DNA from: Paracoccus alkenifer
GTDB lineage: Bacteria > Pseudomonadota > Alphaproteobacteria > Rhodobacterales > Rhodobacteraceae
Direction of reading: 5' to 3'
DNA length: 64,000 bases
Assembly (NCBI RefSeq): GCF_900108405.1
Contig: NZ_FNXG01000002.1
Span: 806,001-870,000, forward strand
The position numbers and the translations under genes are program-made. Shown here in pieces: positions 38,467-46,400 of this stretch; positions within the stretch are counted from its first letter, which is position 1, and each line of letters begins with the position of its first letter. The notes below the pieces were generated by a model, which ran no database searches, was not told where the DNA came from, and saw nothing but the letters and a program-made list of their open reading frames with translations.

Positions 38467-40118
38467 TGGCTCGCCAATCTACAACTCCGGTCTCATTCAA
38501 TCAGACCACCCGCAAGGATACCGCGGTCACCATGACCAGCGCCCGCGCTGGCATTGTGGTGCCGGTGGGCTATTTCCCTCTGCATCCGGGCGACAGCGCC
38601 GCGGGCAGCGTCGGTATCGACCTGCAGTTGAAGGAAATGCCGAAGCCGTTGCTCAACGCGGTGCATGCGAACTTTCAGGCTTGGTTCGTTCCCAAGTCGT
38701 CGCATCCCCAATTCCCGGGCCGCGATGAACTCATGCACGCCATGACCGGCGAGAAGATCAAGTCGCTCGGCGCTGCCGATCGCGACCCTCCGCCGTTCTA
38801 TGATGTGGTCGATGGGACCGCCCTTGCCACTGTGGCAGCGTCGAAATTTTTCAAGACGCTCGGCCTGCACGTTCAGGTGGGATCGGAAATCAATACCGAT
38901 CTGATCGACGCCTTCAACGTCATCTATAATTTCAGGCTTGCAGCGCATTCGTCGCGCCTCACTCGCCGGAAATACGCCACTGAGGATATTGCGGCGGCGA
39001 CCTCACTTCCCCCGGCATTCTGGCCGTCCTCGCGCCTGTCGCGGGTGGTGCCAGATTATGAGCGCGCGCTTATCGTCGGTGCGCTTGATCTGGACGTCGT
39101 GGCAGGTCAACTGCCGGTTTCCGGTCTTGCCATCAAAGGCGACGGTTCGGCCAACCCCGCCGCGCCGGCGTCGCCGGCCAGCAACAATGTGTGGTCGGAT
39201 GGGCAAGTGCCGGCTCTTGCACGGCAGGGTGTCTATCCCGCCTTCGCATGGGCGGATGGCGCTCCGCAGGTATTTGCGGAATTGGCTGGGCAGTCCATCG
39301 GCATCACTTTGGCCGACATTGACAAGGCCCGCACCACCCAAGCATTCGCCAAGCTGCGGACCGCCTATGCTGGCAATGACAGCACCGGCTTTGATAACGA
39401 TGACACCATCGTTGCCCTTCTGATGCAGGGCATCAGTGTCCCGCCCGACCAGTTCAAGCGGCCGTGGTTGCTTGATTCTGCTCGTGTGCCGGTCGGCTTT
39501 GCCGAGCGCTTTGCGACGGATGCCGCCAATCTCGACCAGTCCGTGACGCTGGGCCGGGCCTCGGCCAAGCTGTCGCTCAACGTCCCGCATCAGGACGTGG
39601 GCGGCGTCGTCATTTTCACGGTCGAAGTGCTGCCGGAACGGGTCGATGAACGCATGTCCGATGAATGGCTGTATTGCAGCCAGTTCGATGACCTGCCGAA
39701 CGCCCTTCGCGATGTGCAGCGGGTCGAACCCGTCGATCTGGTCCAGAACCGCCGTATTGACGCCAAGCATACACAGCCCAATGGCCTCTACGGCTATGAG
39801 CCGATGAACGACAAGTGGAACCGTGACTTCACCCGCCTTGGCGGTGATTTCTACATGGCGACGCCCGGCGGCGGCTGGACCGAAAACCGGTCCAATATCT
39901 GGCAAACGGAAATCGTGGATCCGACCTATTCGGAAACCCATTTCCTCGCGCCTCAACCGTTCCCGCACGATGTGTTCGCCGACCAGAACGCCGACGCCTT
40001 CGAATGCGTCGCGCGCCATGTGGTTGCCATTCGCGGCAACACTCAAATCGGCGATGTCCTCGCCGAAAACAACGATGAATATGAAGCCGTGCGCGATGCC
40101 GGCCAGCCCGAGGATTGA
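38466..40118 (+). CDS. Microvirus major capsid protein (VP1/F)
   Basis: A 550-residue capsid protein. Visible features are the short N-terminal arm (FNQTTRKDTAVTM), the stretch GIVVPVGYFPLHPGDSAAGS that corresponds to the conserved start of the F jelly roll (V-P-x-PGD region), and later IFTVEVLPERVDERMSDEWLY, NGLYGYEPMNDKWNRD and the C-terminal block with FLAPQPFPHDVFADQNADAFE. Length fits gokushovirus-like capsids (530-560), longer than phiX174 F (427). AAGGAAAGG precedes the start, which overlaps the pilot stop. Confidence 0.92.
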   Translation: MARQSTTPVSFNQTTRKDTAVTMTSARAGIVVPVGYFPLHPGDSAAGSVGIDLQLKEMPKPLLNAVHANFQAWFVPKSSHPQFPGRDELMHAMTGEKIKSLGAADRDPPPFYDVVDGTALATVAASKFFKTLGLHVQVGSEINTDLIDAFNVIYNFRLAAHSSRLTRRKYATEDIAAATSLPPAFWPSSRLSRVVPDYERALIVGALDLDVVAGQLPVSGLAIKGDGSANPAAPASPASNNVWSDGQVPALARQGVYPAFAWADGAPQVFAELAGQSIGITLADIDKARTTQAFAKLRTAYAGNDSTGFDNDDTIVALLMQGISVPPDQFKRPWLLDSARVPVGFAERFATDAANLDQSVTLGRASAKLSLNVPHQDVGGVVIFTVEVLPERVDERMSDEWLYCSQFDDLPNALRDVQRVEPVDLVQNRRIDAKHTQPNGLYGYEPMNDKWNRDFTRLGGDFYMATPGGGWTENRSNIWQTEIVDPTYSETHFLAPQPFPHDVFADQNADAFECVARHVVAIRGNTQIGDVLAENNDEYEAVRDAGQPED

Positions 40119-40121
40119 TCC

Positions 40122-40607
40122 ATGAAACTTGACCCTTTTGCATGGTCCGAGGTGAACCTGAATGAAAAAATCCAAGCCGGGAAAGGTATCCTGCGGGTGC
40201 GGTGTAGCGCGCCCGCCCCGCTCTATGTCGAAGCCGAAGGCTATGAAGTCCTCGCGGAAGTCGGGACGTCCTTCGAAATCGACCTCTCGGAAGCGGTGAC
40301 CTGGCGCGTCGATGCGCCCAAGGGCGCGCGCATATTCTGGATGCCGCCCCCTGTCACCAGTCATCGCCCCTATGGTGAGGTCTACACGAACATCGACCGC
40401 ATGCCCCACGAAAGCGGGCAACTGGCGGAAGTCACCCGCGCAATGCGCATGCTCGAACTCGAACGCCGCTCGGTGCTCAAGGAAATCCGCAGCGAGGCGG
40501 CGGCTCTCCGGGCCGCCCGTGATGCGGCGGAAAAATCCGTGCAGCCGGGCATCGAAGCTGCCCCCGAACAAACCGAGGAAACGGGCGATGCTCATGAGAC
40601 TGTCTGA
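40122..40607 (+). CDS. Microvirus protein of unknown function (161 residues)
   Basis: Starts three bases after the capsid gene (GAGG at the expected distance). Residues 1-85 look beta-rich (RCSAPAPLYVEAEGYEVLAE; WRVDAPKGARIFWMPPPV); residues ~95-140 form a charged coiled coil (VTRAMRMLELERRSVLKEIR). The last bases overlap the peptidase gene. Possible roles are spike-like or internal scaffolding protein by position, but no motif decides this. Confidence 0.62.
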   Translation: MKLDPFAWSEVNLNEKIQAGKGILRVRCSAPAPLYVEAEGYEVLAEVGTSFEIDLSEAVTWRVDAPKGARIFWMPPPVTSHRPYGEVYTNIDRMPHESGQLAEVTRAMRMLELERRSVLKEIRSEAAALRAARDAAEKSVQPGIEAAPEQTEETGDAHETV

Positions 40608-41247
40608 ATGGTTGGCGCGGATACGCGCCAACTCCCCCGACCCCGACCCTCGGTTCTTCGGCCCCCCGGATGATATTCCGGGGGTCTGGAACGCCCCCGA
40701 ACGTCTCAAGGCTCCGAACTTTATCAGTTCAACCGGGCATCTGTCGCAATGGGATCGGGCCGATTGGGCCTATGTTGACCTGCGCCTTGCCTATTGGGCG
40801 GCGCTGTTTCAAGAGGCCGCGCGAAAGCGCGGCATCCCGCTCTACGTCCACTGCGCTTTGCGCGACAAGGCCACTCAAGACGCGCACTATGCCAAGGGAA
40901 CCAGCAAAGTGCGCTATCCCCATTCCGCCCACAATATCGGCGAGGCCGTCGATATTGTGCACGGCCTGTTCCATTGGGACATGTCTCGGCAGGAATGGGC
41001 GCTGCTCGGCGTCCTCGGCAAGCTGGCCTTGGAGCGCGTCAACGCGCAACTGCCCAAGGACCGCAAGCTGCATCTGACATGGGGCGGCGACTGGCAATCC
41101 TTTTGGGATCCGGCCCACTGGGAAATCAGCGACTACAAGGCGCGCACCCGCGTTCTACCGCCCCATGAGCCGATGCGCCGCACTCCACGCTATCTGCTCC
41201 AGCATCTCAACCCGGACCGCAATAAACTGGTCCGTGAGGGCGAATAG
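40588..41247 (+). CDS. Microvirus peptidase M15-type lysin
   Basis: A 219-residue protein related to zinc D,D/L,D-peptidases (M15C/VanY type). The ligands are visible: His115 and Asp122 in SAHNIGEAVDIV, and His177 in TWGGDWQSFWDPAHWEI. It has no signal peptide. Expected role: cleavage of peptidoglycan crosslinks for release or entry. The start (MLMRLSEW) is inside the preceding gene with GAGG nine bases upstream; an alternative is MRLSEW at 40594. phiX174 and classical gokushoviruses lyse with a membrane protein and lack this gene; peptidases have been reported in some alphaproteobacterial microviruses. Confidence 0.85.
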   Translation: MLMRLSEWLARIRANSPDPDPRFFGPPDDIPGVWNAPERLKAPNFISSTGHLSQWDRADWAYVDLRLAYWAALFQEAARKRGIPLYVHCALRDKATQDAHYAKGTSKVRYPHSAHNIGEAVDIVHGLFHWDMSRQEWALLGVLGKLALERVNAQLPKDRKLHLTWGGDWQSFWDPAHWEISDYKARTRVLPPHEPMRRTPRYLLQHLNPDRNKLVREGE

Positions 41248-41256
41248 CGGCATAGA

Positions 41257-41303
41257 CTTATCCCTAGCCCCGAGACGTCAAGTATCGAGGGGCTGGGGGT
41301 AAG
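41257..41303 (+). other. Large phage hairpin 1
   Basis: CTTATCCCTAGCCCC (41257-41271) pairs over its full 15 bases (two G-U pairs) with GGGGCTGGGGGTAAG (41289-41303) around a 17-base loop. In a single-stranded DNA genome such a hairpin persists in the virion and may serve for packaging or second-strand priming. Without a T-run it is a poor terminator. Confidence 0.6.
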
Positions 41304-41327
41304 TCGGTCCGCCCTAAGCTGCGATAA

Positions 41328-41359
41328 TGCAGAACCCGATTTTATCGGTTCTTTCTGCA
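41328..41359 (+). terminator. Phage hairpin 2, probable terminator of the late genes
   Basis: GAACCCGAT (41332-41340) pairs with ATCGGTTC (41344-41351) with one bulged C, inside a TGCA...TGCA frame and followed by a T-rich stretch. It ends the capsid-lysin run. Confidence 0.55.
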
Positions 41360-41377
41360 TTTCTATTCGCAGCCTGC

Positions 41378-41425
41378 CGCATGCAATTATTCTGTTTGAC
41401 AAGTCACAACGAAAAATTGCATGCG
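41378..41425 (+). promoter_or_regulatory. Phage inverted repeat 3 around a TTGACA promoter element
   Basis: CGCATGCAATT (41378-41388) and AATTGCATGCG (41415-41425) are perfect 11-base arms. TTGACA (41396-41401) lies in the 26-base interior. It is directly before the replication gene, so it could be operator, promoter or part of the replication origin. Confidence 0.5.
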
Positions 41426-41484
41426 CGCGCACCCTGCTTGATGGGTATAACCTTTTAGTGACACAGCCGACAAAGGGACCGAAA

Positions 41485-42552
41485 ATGTGCATCAATCCCA
41501 GCCATATCTGGGTGCTACGCGGGCCGAAACACGAAAAACTCCCCGTCCCCTGCAAGCAATGCTGGCGCTGTCGAAAAAACCGGGTCAACGATTACGTTGC
41601 CCGCGCAATGGCGGAGGCCGCTCATTCGCAAAGGGTCTGCACCGTGACCCTCACCTATGCGCCTAGGGACGATCTGGCGGATAAAATCCTCCATTCCAAA
41701 CATTTCCAGCTTTTCATGAAGCTGCTTCGTCGTGCTGGTCACAAAGTCAGGTATTTCGTCGTGGGCGAGTATGGCGACCTGAAAGGGCGCGCCCATTTCC
41801 ACGCCATTCTATTCTTTCAACGTCTTCTCCCTCGGGTCGATCAGTATCCCCTCTATGATCGCGGCATCAGCCCCCGATACAAAGACGATTACCCGGCGGG
41901 GAAATCACAAGACGATGCCCCCTTCTGCGACGAAATACCTCAAATGCGAATGACCCACATTCGCGAATGGCCGCACGGCCATATCAAAGTGGATTGGCGC
42001 GCGGATGAGCGCGCAATCCGCTACATCTGCAAATACCTGCTCAAGGGGACCAAGGAATACTGGTTTTCCCTCTCTAAGAAACCCGCCCTCGGCCATGAAT
42101 GGTTTCAGGAAAAAGCCAAGCTGGCCCGCGATCTCGCGGTGCTACCCAGCGGCTTTGAGTATTTGCCCCCCGGCGGTGATCCGACCAAACCCTATCTCAT
42201 GACGGGCGCCACCCGCCGGGACTATCTCAATGCGATCACCCAAGACCCCGCCGATATGGCGTCGGCGTCTGAATGGGTGCAAAAGACCTTCGAAAAGCAC
42301 CACCGCCAGCGTCTGCTTGATGAATGGGTGTCACTTTCCAGCGAGGAAATGGCGGAAATCATTGCGCATCATATGCAATCCCATTTCGAGCATCTTGAAC
42401 AGGTCCAGCGAGAAAAGCGCCAGTTGGCTGTTGACAACCTGCTGGATCAGCTTCGACAATCTCCCCACGGGTGGTTGCGTCGGGAAAAAGGGCGCTATGT
42501 GCCCGGTTATCCGTTCTCTGTCTGGCCAAGGAAAAAACAACATGGCTCGTAA
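41485..42552 (+). CDS. Microvirus replication initiator (VP4/gpA-like)
   Basis: Rolling-circle replication endonuclease, 355 residues. N-terminal MCINPSHIWV and a Cys-rich PCKQCWRCRKNR (22-33) match gokushovirus VP4. Motif 2 (HUH) is HFHAILF at 104-110, and motif 3 carries the catalytic tyrosine/lysine in YICKYLLKG at 180-188. Family knowledge: it nicks the double-stranded form at the origin and stays covalently attached. The start ATG gives the conserved CINP opening; a GTG 27 bases upstream is less likely. Its end overlaps the basic-protein gene by 11 bases. Confidence 0.92.
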   Translation: MCINPSHIWVLRGPKHEKLPVPCKQCWRCRKNRVNDYVARAMAEAAHSQRVCTVTLTYAPRDDLADKILHSKHFQLFMKLLRRAGHKVRYFVVGEYGDLKGRAHFHAILFFQRLLPRVDQYPLYDRGISPRYKDDYPAGKSQDDAPFCDEIPQMRMTHIREWPHGHIKVDWRADERAIRYICKYLLKGTKEYWFSLSKKPALGHEWFQEKAKLARDLAVLPSGFEYLPPGGDPTKPYLMTGATRRDYLNAITQDPADMASASEWVQKTFEKHHRQRLLDEWVSLSSEEMAEIIAHHMQSHFEHLEQVQREKRQLAVDNLLDQLRQSPHGWLRREKGRYVPGYPFSVWPRKKQHGS

Positions 42553-42937
42553 ATCGTCACGGCGGCGCGAAACTGCGACGCCAGCCATCGCCACCCCCGA
42601 GCCGCGCCCTGTCGCGGCTCCCCCTGCCCAGCGATCCACGTTCAGGGTCGCGCAGGCTCAACGGGCACTGGCCGAGGCTTTGCCCTCGGTCGTGCCTAAC
42701 TCTACCCGTGACCGGGCCACCCGCCCGGCGCGGCGATCTGTCACACAAGCGCCCCTCTCCGCCGCTGGTTCGCGGAAACCTCCCGCGCGCACCCCTCCCC
42801 GTGCACCAGAAAAGGCGGTCTCTCGGGCGCAACCCACTCTGGATCAGCCGCGCCTCTGTAAATCCCGGCCTGAAAGGAATAAGCCTCGGTCGTCCGGGTC
42901 TGGTCCGTCGAAGTCCTTTGTTCCGTGGTGTAAATGA
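42542..42937 (+). CDS. Microvirus Arg/Pro-rich basic protein, candidate DNA-condensing (J-like) protein
   Basis: 131 residues, strongly basic with many Arg, Pro, Ala and Ser (MARKSSRRRETATPAIATPE; RATRPARRSV). AAGGA lies nine bases upstream of an ATG inside the end of the replication gene. phiX174 J and gokushovirus VP8 are small basic proteins that bind the packaged DNA, but they are far shorter (25-40 residues). The assignment is by charge and position only. Another open frame covers the same region, so the reading frame itself is not certain. Confidence 0.5.
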   Translation: MARKSSRRRETATPAIATPEPRPVAAPPAQRSTFRVAQAQRALAEALPSVVPNSTRDRATRPARRSVTQAPLSAAGSRKPPARTPPRAPEKAVSRAQPTLDQPRLCKSRPERNKPRSSGSGPSKSFVPWCK

Positions 42938-43050
42938 TGCTCGATCTTGTCCTTACAACGTGGGCCGTAGGCGCTGCCGGGCTTCCGGTTGTCGCCGTCT
43001 ATGCATGGGTCGTTCGCGACATTTGGCGCGCGCAACCAGGGCGCGATTAG
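42934..43050 (+). CDS. Microvirus 38-residue single-span membrane peptide
   Basis: Too short for routine gene calling. Translates to MMLDLVLTTWAVGAAGLPVV, continuing to a basic tail (VVRDIWRAQPGRD). One strongly hydrophobic span with a basic C-terminus resembles small phage lysis proteins. It overlaps the end of the basic-protein gene (ATGATG inside AAATGA). The ribosome-binding site is poor, so translation would depend on coupling. Confidence 0.45.
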   Translation: MMLDLVLTTWAVGAAGLPVVAVYAWVVRDIWRAQPGRD

Positions 43051-43095
43051 TGGCATAATTAGCACATATGTGAAAACGTGAGCAATGTTACAAAG

Positions 43096-43118
43096 ACGGG
43101 GGCCAGATAGGCCCCCGT
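43096..43118 (+). terminator. Phage terminator at the right end
   Basis: ACGGGGGCC (43096-43104) pairs perfectly with GGCCCCCGT (43110-43118) over AGATA, followed by a T-rich run. It would stop phage transcripts just before the right attachment site. A second inverted repeat, ACCACAT/ATGTGGT (43136-43142, 43157-43163), follows. Confidence 0.8.
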
Positions 43119-43176
43119 TCTGCGTTCTGCCCCCTACCACATGGGCCTGTGTGGATATGTGGTGCTGTCAAGCCCC

Positions 43177-43204
43177 AAATTACACTTTACGGATTATTGC
43201 TGAT
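43177..43204 (+). other. Right dif-like attachment site of the microvirus
   Basis: Arm AAATTACACTT, centre TACGGA, arm TTATTGCTGAT. The centre and the first six bases of the right arm (TTATTG) are identical to the left site, as is AATTACA within the left arm. Simple exchange at this sequence would release a 6.03-kb circle. Confidence 0.75.
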
Positions 43205-43401
43205 TCAGCATTCTGGAAAAGCATCGGGCGGATTCCTGCGGCCAGCGCCGTGTTGCTGACATCGGCGCTGCACGGCGCTGCTTACGGTAGATGCACCAAA
43301 AGCATCGGCGCAGTGCTGCCGATCCGGAAAAATCCCCGGCCGGTCGAGAGCATCCGCGTCGCCGCATGACGACATGCGGCCTGCGGCGGTTCAACCCCCT
43401 G

Positions 43402-43435
43402 CCCGCGCGCGGTTTTTCGGAAACCGGCGCGCGGG
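43402..43435 (-). terminator. Terminator hairpin after putA
   Basis: A stem of CCCGCGCGC-GGTTT with AAACC-GGCGCGCGGG (one bulged G) over a five-base loop, at the 3' end of putA. The 200 bases between it and the prophage hold nothing I can support. Confidence 0.65.
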
Positions 43436-43447
43436 GGCTGCGGCGTT

Positions 43448-46400
43448 TCAGCCTGCCAGCAGCGCGGCGTTGCCGCCGGCGGCGGTGGTATCGACGCACA
43501 GGTGGCGTTCATGCGCGACATGGGCCAGATCGGGCATGCCGGTGATCAGCTGCACGACTTCACCCTCGCGTTCGGCCAGCGCCTGCGCATAGGCGCGGCC
43601 CTGCGCCTCGTCGCCCCACCACAGCACGGCGGATAGCTGCGGCATCCGGGTCAGCGCCTCGGGCGGCAGGCTGCCGTCGGCGGCGACGGCGTGGCCGCCA
43701 AGCGCCTGCACCGCTGCGACCTGCGCCGCTGCGGCCTCGGCTCCGGGGCCGAGGCAGAGCAGCGGCGAGCGGCTATGGGCGGTCAGGCGGTTCATCTCGC
43801 CCGTCGGGCCGGGCATCAGGCGTTCGTCGAGCTTTTGCGACCCCGGCGCGGCCAGCGCGCTGTGCAGCCGGGTCTCGTCGGCCTGCCCCTGCCAGGCGCC
43901 GACCGACGCCGAGGCCGTGGCAGGTGCGAAAAACCGCGGCACATAGCGCGGCCCGCCGGCCTTGGGTCCGGTGCCCGAAAGCCCTTCGCCGCCAAAGGGT
44001 TGCGACCCCACCACCGCACCGATCTGGTTCCGGTTCACATAGATATTGCCGGCATGGATCGCGTCCGAGACCTCTTGCACGCGCGAGTCGATGCGGGTGT
44101 GCAGCCCAAAGGTCAGGCCGAAGCCGCGGGCGTTGATGTCGGCGATCACCTGGTCCAGCTGCTCGCCCCGAAAGGTCGCGACATGCAGCACCGGGCCAAA
44201 AACCTCACGTTCCAGATCGTTGATCCCCGAGACCTGCAACATCGTGGGCGGGATAAAGCAACCCGGCGACGGCACCGCCAGCCGGTGCAGGATGCGGCCC
44301 GCATTCGCGGCGATATAGTCGGCGATCTCGCCCTGCGCGGCGGGGTCGATCACCGGGCCGACATCGGTGGCCAGATCCCACGGATCGCCCAACCGCAGCT
44401 CGTCCATCGCACCCTTGATCATCGTGATCAGATGCGGCGCGATGTCTTCCTGCACATAAAGGCAGCGCAGCGCCGAACACCGCTGCCCGGCCGAGCGAAA
44501 GGCCGAGTTCACGATGTCGCGCACCGCCTGTTCCGGCAGCGCGGTGGAATCGACGATCATCGCATTCAGCCCGCCGGTTTCGGCGATCAGCGGCGTGCCG
44601 GGTGCAAGGTTTGCGGCCATCGTCCGGGCGATGGTCTGCGCGGTCGCGGTCGAGCCGGTAAACACCAGCCCCGCGACCCGCGGGTCCGAGGTCAGCGCGG
44701 TGCCGACCACGCTGCCCCGGCCCGGCAGCAGTTGCAGCGCCGCTTTCGGCACGCCCGCCTGATGCAGCAGGGCGACGGCCCGGGCGGCGATCACCGGCGT
44801 ATGCTCTGCCGGCTTGGCGATGACGGCATTGCCCGCCATCAGCGCCGCCGCGATCTGGCCGGTAAAGATCGCCAGCGGAAAGTTCCACGGGCTGATCGCG
44901 CCCCAGATGCCGCGCGGGGCGTCCGTGCAGGTTTCGCCCTCGGTCGCGTAATAGCGCAGGAAATCAACCGCCTCGCGCAATTCTGCCACCGCGTCGGGCA
45001 GCGCCTTGCCGCCTTCGCGCGCGAGGATGGCAAAGATCGCGCCGTAATGCTGTTCGTAAAGATCGGCGGCGCGGCGCAGCACCTCGGCCCGTTCCGCCGC
45101 GGGCGCGTCCCAGATACGGGCGTCGTCGATGGCGCGGGTGGCGGTCGCGGCATCGACCATCAGCACCTTTGCGATGTTTTCGCCCGTCGCCGGGTTCAGC
45201 ACATCCTGCATCCTGCCGGTGGGTTCCGACACCGTCAGCGGCATCGCATCGGGGATCGCCAGTTCGCGGGCGGCGTAGATGCGGGACAGCGTTTCCTCGT
45301 CGGTCAGGTCGAAGCCGGCAGAGTTCGGACGCGAGGCCCCGAACAGCGCCGACGGCGCGACCAGCCCGAGCGGCGGCCTTGCGCCCTCAATCGCGTCGAA
45401 AGGGTCGCGGGCGATCTCTTGGGGGGTGATCGCCTCGTCCACGATCTGGTTCACGAAACTGCTGTTCGCGCCGTTTTCCAGCAGCCGCCGCACCAGATAG
45501 GCCAGCAGGTCGCGATGCGCGCCGACCGGCGCATAGATGCGGCAACGGCTGCGGTGGTCGCGCAGCACGATGTCGTGCAGCCGTTCGCCCATGCCGTGCA
45601 GGCGCTGGAACTCGAACCGGGTTTCAGAGCCGGCCATTTCAAGGATCGCGGCGACGGTCTGGGCATTATGGGTGGCGAATTGCGGATAGATGCGGTCGGC
45701 ATAGCCGATCAGCTTGCGGGCATTGGCGATATAGCTGACGTCGGTCGCCACCTTGCTGGTGAACAGGGCGAACCCCGGCAGCCCCTCGACTTGGGCGTGC
45801 TTGATCTCGGTGTCCCAATAGGCGCCCTTGACCAGCCGCACCATGATACGGCGGTCCAGACGCTGCGCCAGCGCGTGCAGCCAGTCGATGGTCTGGCCCG
45901 CGCGTTTGCCGTAAGCCTGCACCACCACCCCGAACCCGTCCCAGCCGGCCAGCGAGGGGTCCGCCAGCACCGCCTCGATCACCCGCAGCGAGATCACCAG
46001 CCGGTCCTGTTCTTCGGCGTCGATGTTCATGCCCATGCCGGCGGCCTTGGCCTGGCGCGCGAGCTTCAGCACCACCGGCACCAGCTCGGCCATGACGCGG
46101 GCTTCCTGCGCCACCTCATAGCGGGGATGCAGCGCCGACAGCTTGATCGAGATGCCGGGATTTTCCTCGACCGAGCCCTTGGTGCAGGCTTTCGCGATCG
46201 CCGCGATGGCGTCGGAATAGGCGCGGTCGTAGCGGGCGGCGTCGGCCCCGGTCATCGCCGCCTCGCCCAGCATGTCGTAGCTGTAGGTATAGCCCTGCGC
46301 CTCGTGTTTGCTGGCGCGTTCCAGCGCGGCCTCGATGGTCTGGCCCAGCACGAACTGGCGCCCCATCTCTTTCATGGCGCGGCCGACGGCGGTGCGGATC

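Larger units (their letters stand above)
37150..43204. mobile_element. Integrated microvirus (Microviridae prophage) at a dif-like site
   Basis: A 6.03-kb block of lower GC with nine + strand genes and no host genes, bounded by two dif-like sequences that share the centre TACGGA and the inner bases TTATTG. It encodes the three hallmark microvirus proteins (capsid, pilot, replication initiator) and an M15 peptidase; its size equals a full microvirus genome (4.4-6.5 kb). No integrase gene is present, as expected for phages that use the host XerC/XerD recombinases. Integration at dif is established for several temperate microviruses; here it is inferred from the flanks. Confidence 0.9.

Noticed and set aside
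42471..43058. Alternative 195-residue Arg-rich frame at the phage right end
   Set aside because: It overlaps the replication gene by over 80 bases and has no good ribosome site; the 131-residue frame with AAGGA upstream is preferred, though overprinting is not excluded.
43085..43369. 94-residue frame spanning the right attachment site
   Set aside because: It crosses the phage terminator and the dif-like site, so it would join phage and host DNA by chance.
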